Source: Akkermansiaceae bacterium UBA1518 (GTDB lineage: Bacteria > Verrucomicrobiota > Verrucomicrobiia > Verrucomicrobiales > Akkermansiaceae). Taken from it: DNA of 39,584 nucleotides. The position numbers and the translations under genes were made by a program. Positions 16,397-23,531 of the stretch are shown here, one piece after another. Location: the NCBI GenBank assembly GCA_002323895.1, contig DCQM01000106.1, positions 1 to 39,584 on the forward strand. Direction: 5' to 3'. Below the pieces are notes generated by a model. The model had not been told where the DNA came from. It did no database searches and saw nothing but the letters and a program-made list of their open reading frames with translations. Position 1 is the first letter of the stretch. Each line of letters starts with the position of its first letter.

Positions 16397-17650
16397 ATGA
16401 TGAAGGCAAAAATATACATCCCGCTCTTACTCCTGTTGGCCGTAGTTTTCGTGATTGTTTACCGAGAATGGCGTGAACCGGAGGACCGAAGCGTCGAGTG
16501 GGCCGAGAAGGGTCGTTGGTTTAAGGGGAACACGCACACCCATTCCTTGTGGAGCGATGGCAATGACCTGCCGGAAATGATCGTAGATTGGTATAAAAAT
16601 GAAGGCTACGATTTCCTCGCTCTCTCCGATCACAACACACTTAGCCGCGGCCAGAGGTGGATGCCCGTAAAACAAGTCGAGAAACGTCGCCAAAAAGGAG
16701 ATAGCGGTACGGTGGCCAAATACCTCGAGCGCTTTGGCAAAGACTGGGTAGAACTTCGGGGCGAGCCCGGAAGTGAAGAGGTCCGCTTAAAAACTCTTGA
16801 GGAAATTCGCCCCCGCTTTGAAACCGATGGTGATTTTCTTCTTATCGAAGCCGAAGAAATTACCGATAAATTTCGGCAATACCACATTCATATTAATGCA
16901 ATTAACTTAGATGAGGTCATAAAACCGCAGGGAGGCGACTCCGTGGTGGAAACAATGCGGAATAATTTGCGAGCGGTCAAAGAGCAGTCAGAACGACTGA
17001 ACCGCCCTATTCTCACCCATCTTAATCACCCTAACTTCCATTGGTCCGTTACTCCGCAGCAACTGGCCGAAGTCGTGGAAGAACAATTTTTTGAGGTTTA
17101 CAACGGTCACCCAGGCATCAACCACCTTGGCGACACGAACCACCCAAGTGATGAAGCAATCTGGGATATGGCAAACACCCTACGTATGCTCGCACACGAC
17201 GCTCCTCCACTCTTTGGGGTAGCGACTGACGACTCCCACTATTACCACGGCGGAAACGTATCGCCAGGGCGGGGATGGGTCATGGTTTGGGCCAAAGAAT
17301 TAGACGCTAATCAATTGATCAAATCAATGGAGCGAGGAGAATTTTATGCTTCGACCGGCGTCGTATTAGAGGAGGTGAGATACGACCAAGGGTCCCGAAA
17401 ACATCTCATTAAAATCACTCCTATGGAAGGAGTGGATTTTGAAACCCAATTTATCGGAACACGTCGCAGCACCCCGGACACAACTGGCGAAGTTTTTACA
17501 ACCGTGTCCGGCCCCACTGCCGAATACCAACTCAGCGGAGATGAACTTTATGTGCGTGCAGTCGTCACCTCTACTCGCAAGCACCCAAATCCATCTTACT
17601 CCGATCAAAAGGAACAAGCGTGGACCCAACCAATCGGCTGGAGGAAGTAA
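16397..17650 (+). CDS. membrane-anchored PHP-domain phosphoesterase-like protein
   Basis: Protein of 417 residues with one N-terminal membrane segment (about 6-21) and a periplasmic PHP metallohydrolase domain. Metal-site residues are visible: His47 and His49 (NTHTHS), Asp54 in LWSDG, Asp78-His79 (LSDHN), then EAEEI, HLNHPN and a late DDSH motif. The roughly 60-residue segment after LSDHN looks like an insertion. The last 100 residues are beta-rich. GGAGTGAG upstream of the ATG is one of the best ribosome sites in the window. PHP enzymes cleave phosphoesters, but the exported CehA-like members have diverse or unknown substrates. It converges with the PaaK-like ligase gene with only 6 bp between stops. 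Confidence 0.8.
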   Translation: MMKAKIYIPLLLLLAVVFVIVYREWREPEDRSVEWAEKGRWFKGNTHTHSLWSDGNDLPEMIVDWYKNEGYDFLALSDHNTLSRGQRWMPVKQVEKRRQKGDSGTVAKYLERFGKDWVELRGEPGSEEVRLKTLEEIRPRFETDGDFLLIEAEEITDKFRQYHIHINAINLDEVIKPQGGDSVVETMRNNLRAVKEQSERLNRPILTHLNHPNFHWSVTPQQLAEVVEEQFFEVYNGHPGINHLGDTNHPSDEAIWDMANTLRMLAHDAPPLFGVATDDSHYYHGGNVSPGRGWVMVWAKELDANQLIKSMERGEFYASTGVVLEEVRYDQGSRKHLIKITPMEGVDFETQFIGTRRSTPDTTGEVFTTVSGPTAEYQLSGDELYVRAVVTSTRKHPNPSYSDQKEQAWTQPIGWRK

Positions 17651-17656
17651 ATTACG

Positions 17657-18814
17657 CTAATTGCGACGCTTCCAACGTTTCGATTTCATCTCAAATCGCT
17701 CAAGAGTTCCCTCCGGAACTTCCTCCACCGGAATCCTCAGGCTAAAAACCTCGCGCAGACGGCCTTCAAGTTCGCTTGCTCCAGATCCCTCGGCACGAAG
17801 GCGGACTTCTACCATGGAATTCACTTCCTCAATCAAGACTTCATATTCCAGTATTCCCTCTACCGAACACGCGACTTCCTCAACCGCGCCCGGGTAGAGA
17901 TTCACGCCACGAACCACCACCATGTCATCAGCGCGCCCGATGATGCCGCCCTTAAGCGCGAAGTCCTCATCCGGCTGCACCAGATCGCCCGTGCGATAGC
18001 GCAAAATCGGCGAACCGTGACGCCCCAAAGTCGTAAGAACCAGCTCACCAATCCCCTGTTCATCCTGATTAATGACCTCGCAAAAGTAAGCCTCATGACG
18101 AACAAGTAATCGTCCGGGATCGGCAATATCACTCACTGTTACCGGTCCAATTTCCGTCATTCCATGATGATCAATCACCTCAGCATCCCACGCTTCGCAA
18201 AGACGATTCCGAACTTCCGGCAAACTTCCTCCGGGCTCACCAGCCACGATGATTTTTTCAACTCCAAGACTTTTCGCATCAATTGCGACTTCGGCCAATC
18301 GGAGTCCATAAGTTGGAGTACAGCAAAGAACTTCGGGACGTAATCTCTCCATCATCTTGAGACGATTTTCACTGGAGAGTCCACCCGCTGGAATGGCACG
18401 AATTCCAAGTCCAGCGGCTGATTCAAAACCCGCCCAGAATCCTAAAAACGGGCCAAAGGAAAATGGGAAAAAGGCAGCCTGCCCGGAAGTCACTCCGGCC
18501 TTTTCCCAGACCCATGCCCAATTTTCGCGTAGCCACTCCCAGCCCGGTTTATCATCAAGCCAAATCATCGGTTGCCCACTAGTTCCGCTGGTTTGGTGAA
18601 AGCGATGATAGCTCTCGAGCGGAAAAGTCAGATTACTCCCGTAAGGTGGGTGCAATTTTTGATCAGCCGCCAATTCCGCTTTGGTAGTAAAAGGCACCTT
18701 CTTCGAATATTCCTCAAGCGAAGATACGGAAGTCAGTCCGTCCAATTTATTCTGGTAAAATGGATTGTTCGAAAGCGCCCTAAGGAGGCTGTTAATTTTA
18801 TTCAGACTCATCAT
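17657..18814 (-). CDS. PaaK-like AMP-forming ligase (phenylacetate-CoA ligase superfamily)
   Basis: Cytoplasmic adenylate-forming enzyme of 385 residues, shorter than the roughly 430 of true PaaK. Motifs include the phosphate-binding loop TSGTSGQP (75-82), HHGMTEIGP, YRTGDL and the C-terminal hinge segment GRADDMVVVRGVNLYP. It would activate a carboxylic acid as acyl-AMP and probably pass it to CoA or a carrier. The first ATG overlaps the stop of the DUF2891-like gene (ATGA), with GGAA upstream; a second ATG follows directly. It is third in a tightly coupled three-gene unit with two genes of unknown function, which does not reveal the substrate; no phenylacetate-degradation gene is near. Confidence 0.8.
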   Translation of the reverse strand: MMSLNKINSLLRALSNNPFYQNKLDGLTSVSSLEEYSKKVPFTTKAELAADQKLHPPYGSNLTFPLESYHRFHQTSGTSGQPMIWLDDKPGWEWLRENWAWVWEKAGVTSGQAAFFPFSFGPFLGFWAGFESAAGLGIRAIPAGGLSSENRLKMMERLRPEVLCCTPTYGLRLAEVAIDAKSLGVEKIIVAGEPGGSLPEVRNRLCEAWDAEVIDHHGMTEIGPVTVSDIADPGRLLVRHEAYFCEVINQDEQGIGELVLTTLGRHGSPILRYRTGDLVQPDEDFALKGGIIGRADDMVVVRGVNLYPGAVEEVACSVEGILEYEVLIEEVNSMVEVRLRAEGSGASELEGRLREVFSLRIPVEEVPEGTLERFEMKSKRWKRRN

Positions 18815-19872
18815 TTATTTCCGGTTTCCCCGGCTCCGGTGAGAAGATACACGGCAAAGGTTCCCAGCCAGTGATCCCCTTCGTAGTGACCGCTGATGGC
18901 GTCACGCAGACCCGACTTTTCGTGGGCATCTGCAACCTTTAATAATTCGAATTTGGGATCGCTATCCAACGCGCTTGCAATCCCTCTTAAGTTCCACGCT
19001 CGATTCAAATTCAAGCCAACCAGATGAACCAAATGGCCATCCTCAATATCACTCACCATGACCGGCGTCTTGAGATTCCCTAGCTCAAATCTCGGAAAGA
19101 ATTTTTCAAGCCACACCTCATATTCAGCAGCTGGGAGAACTCGACGCATGAGATCTGCTTCATTCAATCCAGGTGAGAAAAAATCGTTTCCACTGGGCTC
19201 ATAGCGGACCGGATAAGCCACATCTTCAAGATAGAACTTTTTTGCCTTTCTGACCAAAAGATCCTCGAAGTCCTGATCTCCAGTCGCACGAGCCCAATCT
19301 AACAAGTGCCCGAGAGCGAAAGATGATTCAGGATGGAAACCACATCGGATTGGCCAATCAAGTTTGGGAAGGTATGATTTTGCATTTCGGACGATCGCCT
19401 CCTCGACAGGCCGATAAAAGGTCGCCCATTCTCTTCCTTGAGCATCGTCAAGGGCGCGAATTTCAATCCCCAAGCGCAAAGCCCAAGCCCAACCATACAT
19501 GCGTTCAAAGGAAGGGTTCTTTTTCAAGTAGGTCGCCTCTTTTACGAGGCCCTCTCGGGTTAGCTTCTTGGCCAGCTCCGCTCGCACCGATTGATTCCAT
19601 TTAGCCTTTGGGAAAAGCCGGACGAGACGGACCAAAGTCCAATGACCATGCACCGACGAATGCCAATCGAAATGGCCAAAAAAAACAGGTGTGAGTTGGC
19701 TGGGCGCTTTAGCATCCTCCGGAGAACGTAAAACGTTTCCCGGCTTATTAGGAAATTCCCGATTAAGCCCGGCAAGCGCGAGATCAGCGAAACGCCTAGC
19801 ATCAGTTTCAGAGAGGCGATTTTTCGCGGCAAGTGACATTACAGTTAATAGAAGGAGGCAAAGGAACTTCAT
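18811..19872 (-). CDS. secreted DUF2891-family protein
   Basis: Protein of 353 residues with an N-terminal signal peptide (KFLCLLLLTVMSLAA). The ATG at 19872 is preferred over the GTG one codon upstream because it gives a TGATG stop-start overlap with the preceding gene. Conserved features of DUF2891 are evident: FGHFDWHSSVHGHW, YGWAWALRL, GNDFFSPGLNEADLMRRV and HYEGDHWLGTFAVYLL. The His- and Trp-rich motifs and all-helical pattern suggest an (alpha/alpha) barrel like those of glycan-processing enzymes; that is inference. It sits between a small membrane protein and a PaaK-like ligase. Confidence 0.75.
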   Translation of the reverse strand: MKFLCLLLLTVMSLAAKNRLSETDARRFADLALAGLNREFPNKPGNVLRSPEDAKAPSQLTPVFFGHFDWHSSVHGHWTLVRLVRLFPKAKWNQSVRAELAKKLTREGLVKEATYLKKNPSFERMYGWAWALRLGIEIRALDDAQGREWATFYRPVEEAIVRNAKSYLPKLDWPIRCGFHPESSFALGHLLDWARATGDQDFEDLLVRKAKKFYLEDVAYPVRYEPSGNDFFSPGLNEADLMRRVLPAAEYEVWLEKFFPRFELGNLKTPVMVSDIEDGHLVHLVGLNLNRAWNLRGIASALDSDPKFELLKVADAHEKSGLRDAISGHYEGDHWLGTFAVYLLTGAGETGNK

Positions 19873-20282
19873 CACATCAACTCGATATTGGTAAACCTTT
19901 TAAGGATCACCACCAATAGCCAAAAAAGAGCAGTGGTGAGCATCGCGTTTACGAAGAGGGTGAAATAAAATCCGTGACCTTTACGAAGCATCCACGGAAT
20001 CACTAAAAACATTGGAAGAGTCGGCAAAACAAACCAGAAAGTATAGTAGGCATGGTTGGCAATGGCCTCAATCCGGGTGGCTTGATTGGGAATCTTACTT
20101 TCATGCCTCATCCAGATCATCGCGAGGATTGAAGTAAGCGGAAGGGCGATAAGGAGAGCCGAAAGTCGATCGCTCAATAGCTGAATCTTCGTCACGATGA
20201 GAATAATGACCGCTGTAAGAAAAATCTTCACGACATCTTGGGAACTGGGCGTGAGGACTTTAAGAAGTTCGTTTTTGTCCAT
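19872..20282 (-). CDS. DUF3147-like small membrane protein
   Basis: Inner-membrane protein of 136 residues with four predicted spans. The segment SALLIALPLTSILAMIWMRHE and the following WFVLPTLPMFLVIPWML fit the DUF3147 pattern. Its function is unknown. It is the first gene of a unit whose next gene starts within its stop (TGATG). The ATG at 20282 lies only 35 bp from the divergent lipoprotein gene start, so the two promoters must overlap the neighbouring coding sequences or each other. Confidence 0.6.
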   Translation of the reverse strand: MDKNELLKVLTPSSQDVVKIFLTAVIILIVTKIQLLSDRLSALLIALPLTSILAMIWMRHESKIPNQATRIEAIANHAYYTFWFVLPTLPMFLVIPWMLRKGHGFYFTLFVNAMLTTALFWLLVVILKRFTNIELM

Positions 20283-20317
20283 TGCGATGTCTCGACTTTG
20301 AGCGCATTCTTCCCGAT

Positions 20318-21172
20318 ATGCAAGTTGCTCGATTCGTTCTGCCTATCCTTTGCCTCATGTCTGGATGCTCGGCGGACCCACCAGTTGACCAAACCCGACA
20401 GTCCGGAGCTCGCCTAATTGAGCCTACAGCAGCTCTGAACGCCGGAGCGCTGAAGCTAACCGCGGCTCAAAAATCATCCATTGGTCGAAAAATTTGGCAA
20501 AATGAATCAGCAGGTAAGATCACCGGCTTAACTCATTGGAATGACGGGGAGGAGTTCCCATCACTCGGAATTGGACATTTCATCTGGTATCCAAAAGGTT
20601 TCAACGGACGTTGGAGCGAGACTTGGCCGGAGTTCGTCAAATACGCCATGCAGAGAGGTCTACAGGTTCCCATGGTTGGCCGAAACCGCAATTGCCCTTG
20701 GCCTGACAAGCCCTCCTTCATCCGCGATTTCAACGGCCCGCAGTTGGCCGGTCTTCGCAAATGGTTGGCGGCGAACATGACGATCCAGACCGAGTTCATT
20801 GCTTACAAATCGCAGGCGGCACTTCCTAGGATCATGCATGCCGCACCAACCCAAGAGCGGTCGCGTATCAAAGCGAATTACGACAAAGTGGCCTCAAGTG
20901 CAAATGGCGTTTATGCCTTGGTTGACTACGTCAACTTTAAGGGCGACGGAACAAACCCCACCGAGCGCTATAACAACCAAGGCTGGGGGCTGATGTGGGT
21001 TCTCATGGAGATGAAGAATGTTCCGGCCGGACAAGCCGCCGCACGCGAATTTTGCGCAGCAGCCAAGAGAAGGCTTGATCTGCGAATCACCAATTCTCCG
21101 GGAGCGCGCGGTGAGGCACGCTGGAGACCAGGTTGGCACAACCGCTGCGATTCATACGGGCGGGCGCTTTAA
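20318..21172 (+). CDS. lysozyme-like domain lipoprotein (hypothetical)
   Basis: Lipoprotein of 284 residues. The ATG at 20318 gives a signal peptide ending in LMSGC, so Cys17 would be lipidated; the longer frame begins at a TTG without signal features. The segment IWQNESAGKITGLTHWNDGEEFPSLGIGHFIWYP (residues 59-92, quoted in parts: IWQNESAGK, GLTHWNDGEEF, SLGIGHFIW) has the Glu-x(n)-GIGH look of small lysozyme-fold proteins. Glu63 is a candidate catalytic acid. A late NNQGWGLMWVLMEM and C-terminal RWRPGWHNRC are probably conserved in the family. A role in cell-wall cleavage is inference. It converges with the thioredoxin-like gene with 12 bp between stops. Confidence 0.6.
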   Translation: MQVARFVLPILCLMSGCSADPPVDQTRQSGARLIEPTAALNAGALKLTAAQKSSIGRKIWQNESAGKITGLTHWNDGEEFPSLGIGHFIWYPKGFNGRWSETWPEFVKYAMQRGLQVPMVGRNRNCPWPDKPSFIRDFNGPQLAGLRKWLAANMTIQTEFIAYKSQAALPRIMHAAPTQERSRIKANYDKVASSANGVYALVDYVNFKGDGTNPTERYNNQGWGLMWVLMEMKNVPAGQAAAREFCAAAKRRLDLRITNSPGARGEARWRPGWHNRCDSYGRAL

Positions 21173-21184
21173 TGATCCACCCCG

Positions 21185-22072
21185 CTACTTTGACTTAAGC
21201 CGCTTCAGGATCTGAGAGGCTAGTTTTCCATGTGCCGAATTGGCATCGACTGCAATCACTGCCTCCGCAGCTTTAATCGCCTGCGCCTTTTGCTTACCAT
21301 GATTTAAAGCAGCAAGCTTAGGAAAAAGAGCTTTTTGTAGGAGCGCTTCTTCAGGTTCAAACTTGGTGATGTAATCGTCGACCAATTGAACCACCTCATC
21401 ATAGGAATCCTTGTGGAACACCTCCTTGAGGCTTCGATTCAGATTCGCAAATCCCATCTCTGCAAGATGATTCTTTCGGAAGCCCAGCGAGTCATCGGGA
21501 TCAAGCTTTGCCATTTCCTCAAGGTGGTCAGCGTTGAGGGAGGGATCCGCTCCCAGAGGAGTGCTCTTGACCAAAGCGATCAAACTTTTAGCCCTCTCTA
21601 GACCATTCTTCTGATAAGCTTCTTTAATTGCTTTCAATCTCGCCACCTGGTCATTGGATCGTTGGATGACTTTAGCAGCGTGCTTTAATGGCCCATTAAT
21701 GGCTGCCCCGGTTTCCCGAGCATAAACGATCCCTTTAGAATTCAGAAAAAAGGCCGTCGGATACCGATCAACTCCAAAACCCTCTGCTACCACTCGATTG
21801 GCAGCAAGCGGAGAAACCATCCCAGGAGTCTGTTTGAGAGGAACATCGAAAAGAACTGGCACGAAACGCTCTAAAATAGCTTCTTGAAATAAATCTTGGG
21901 AGAGCACGCGCTTCTTGAATTGAACGCATGCTCCGGAAATTTCAGTAGCTAGAAAGACCACATATACGTCCTTCTTTTCTTCAAACGCCTGCTTCTTAGC
22001 TTCTTTAAGATCAGTGAGCCAAGCCCCTTGAAGAGGAAGAATCAGGACTAAAACGAGAGCCAATCGAAACAC
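21185..22072 (-). CDS. secreted thioredoxin-fold protein lacking CxxC (single Cys)
   Basis: Protein of 295 residues. The GTG at 22072 is chosen because it starts a signal peptide (FRLALVLVLILPLQGA) and has AAGGA ten bases upstream, inside the end of the preceding gene; the longer frame overlaps that gene and lacks signal features. Residues about 20-135 are a Thioredoxin_7-type domain with the KKDVYVVF strand and a cis-Pro segment RYPTAFF (Pro105). The active-site position reads SGACVQFKK, leaving one Cys (Cys49). About 150 helical, TPR-like residues follow. It is the downstream half of a tandem pair with the next gene upstream, 4 bp apart. With one Cys it could still form mixed disulfides, but not act as an ordinary dithiol oxidoreductase. 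Confidence 0.7.
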   Translation of the reverse strand: MFRLALVLVLILPLQGAWLTDLKEAKKQAFEEKKDVYVVFLATEISGACVQFKKRVLSQDLFQEAILERFVPVLFDVPLKQTPGMVSPLAANRVVAEGFGVDRYPTAFFLNSKGIVYARETGAAINGPLKHAAKVIQRSNDQVARLKAIKEAYQKNGLERAKSLIALVKSTPLGADPSLNADHLEEMAKLDPDDSLGFRKNHLAEMGFANLNRSLKEVFHKDSYDEVVQLVDDYITKFEPEEALLQKALFPKLAALNHGKQKAQAIKAAEAVIAVDANSAHGKLASQILKRLKSK

Positions 22073-22076
22073 CGGA

Positions 22077-23405
22077 CTATTTTCCTTTCTTGATCTTATC
22101 GGCTTGCTTCCGGAGGTCATCTGCCTGCTTTTGCAGAGCAGCAGCACGCTTCTCCAGCTCGCTAATATCGCGCTTACGCTTTTCCATCGCCTCGTGATTT
22201 TCCACCACGTCCTTCATTGCTTGAGCTTTACGGGCTAGTTTTTCACGCTCCGCAACGGCACTTTTCAGGGTAGTATCAGCTTTTTTCCCGGCATCACGAA
22301 GTGTGTTTAATGCCGCCTCAGCCGTCTTTATTTTCTGATCCACTTCGGCCTTGGCTGTCTGTAAATCTTTCTCGCTAGCAATTGCTTTGACCAAATCCTC
22401 CTCTGCTTTTTTAGCGTCTTTTTTCAGCTCATTGATATCAGTGACGATAGCAACTGGCTTAGAGACAATTGGTTTCCGAGGCTTCGGATTCTTGGCCATC
22501 TCCTTTATTTTCGCAGCCCGGGTTTTTGCTCCCTTGATTTGGTCTCTATATTTATCGGCCTGCTTGCCAAGGTCTGACTCAGGTGCAAGTTTCTTCATGA
22601 CCTCAATCGCAGCTACGGCTTCGTCGTACTTCTTTAAAGAATAAAGAGCTTGGACTTCATACATCTTAATCCGCTGGGCGTCCTCCCCTTTAAGGTTTTC
22701 CCCATCCTTCTTGGATGCTTTAATAATGTCCTCATATTTCTTATCACGAAACATCATGTTATATCGCGCCTTTTCCTGTTTAAGGGCTTCGGCTTTTTTG
22801 ATCTCAGCCACATAGCCAGTCTTCCCATCTTTGTCGGCTTCAGCAATAAGCGTTAACTCTGAAGCATAATAATCGCGAATAAAATTCTGAGGGAGAGCCT
22901 TGAGGGCCTTTACGTAAAGCTCTGCACGCTTAAGGCCCTTTTCTTTAAGGGCAGCAGCAAATGCCTTGTCACGGTCTACTCGAACCTGATGCATCTCCCC
23001 AAGGTGCTTCAAATACTCGGTAGCATTCTCACGGGTCTCGCTCGAATAAGCATAAGGCCTACCCTTAAAATCGGTTAGGACTACTGATGGAATCGTCTTA
23101 AAATGATAATCCTGCTCGAGTTCGAGAATATGTTCGTGAGCTTCGTCCCGTGTCCGGGGAATATCGAAAAGCACTTGCACAAAATTCTCACCCATCGTTT
23201 TTTTAAATGGATCGGTCTTGAGAACCTTCTCTTCGAAAGACTTGCTTTGAGGGTGCCAGGCCGATCCTGAGAAGATCATGAGAACATCTTTCTTAGACTG
23301 AGCTGCGTTAGCCTGAGCTTCTTTTAAAAGTTCCTTGGGAGCCTTGGCATGAAGCAAGAATGGGATGGCAATCAAGGAAGATGCAAAAAAGGAAAGTGGT
23401 TTCAT
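22077..23405 (-). CDS. secreted thioredoxin-fold protein without active-site Cys, with long coiled coil
   Basis: Protein of 442 residues with a signal peptide (SFFASSLIAIPFLLHA). Residues about 22-140 keep the thioredoxin fold pattern (KKDVLMIFSGSAWHPQS; cis-Pro106 in TIPSVVL), but the WCxxC site is Trp50-His51-Pro52-Gln53 and no Cys remains there. A helical TPR-like middle follows to about residue 300. The last 130 residues are a highly charged Lys/Glu/Ala coiled coil (LEKRAAALQKQADDLRKQ). It shares layout with the next gene downstream, so the two look like diverged duplicates in one operon. A structural or scaffolding role in the periplasm is inferred. The gene is transcribed separately from the pseudopilin gene, since a terminator lies between. 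Confidence 0.7.
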   Translation of the reverse strand: MKPLSFFASSLIAIPFLLHAKAPKELLKEAQANAAQSKKDVLMIFSGSAWHPQSKSFEEKVLKTDPFKKTMGENFVQVLFDIPRTRDEAHEHILELEQDYHFKTIPSVVLTDFKGRPYAYSSETRENATEYLKHLGEMHQVRVDRDKAFAAALKEKGLKRAELYVKALKALPQNFIRDYYASELTLIAEADKDGKTGYVAEIKKAEALKQEKARYNMMFRDKKYEDIIKASKKDGENLKGEDAQRIKMYEVQALYSLKKYDEAVAAIEVMKKLAPESDLGKQADKYRDQIKGAKTRAAKIKEMAKNPKPRKPIVSKPVAIVTDINELKKDAKKAEEDLVKAIASEKDLQTAKAEVDQKIKTAEAALNTLRDAGKKADTTLKSAVAEREKLARKAQAMKDVVENHEAMEKRKRDISELEKRAAALQKQADDLRKQADKIKKGK

Positions 23406-23464
23406 AACAAATTAAATCGATGTCTCTCTGCAAATTCACCCAACCACAGCGAACCGTCGAGTGG

Positions 23465-23499
23465 AAAAATAAAAAGGCTCCGGAACACCGAAGCCTTTT
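23465..23499 (-). terminator. intrinsic terminator of the pseudopilin gene
   Basis: On the minus strand AAAAGGCT and AGCCTTTT (23492-23499 and 23472-23479) pair perfectly. An inner CGG/CCG stem extends them across one mismatch to a 4-base loop. The stem is followed by a run TTTTTATTTTT (23475 down to 23465). It lies 33 bp after the stop of the 1211-residue gene. This is the clearest terminator in the window. Confidence 0.85.
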
Positions 23500-23531
23500 G
23501 GGGGCAAAAAATTCTTTTCCTGCAGCAAGAA

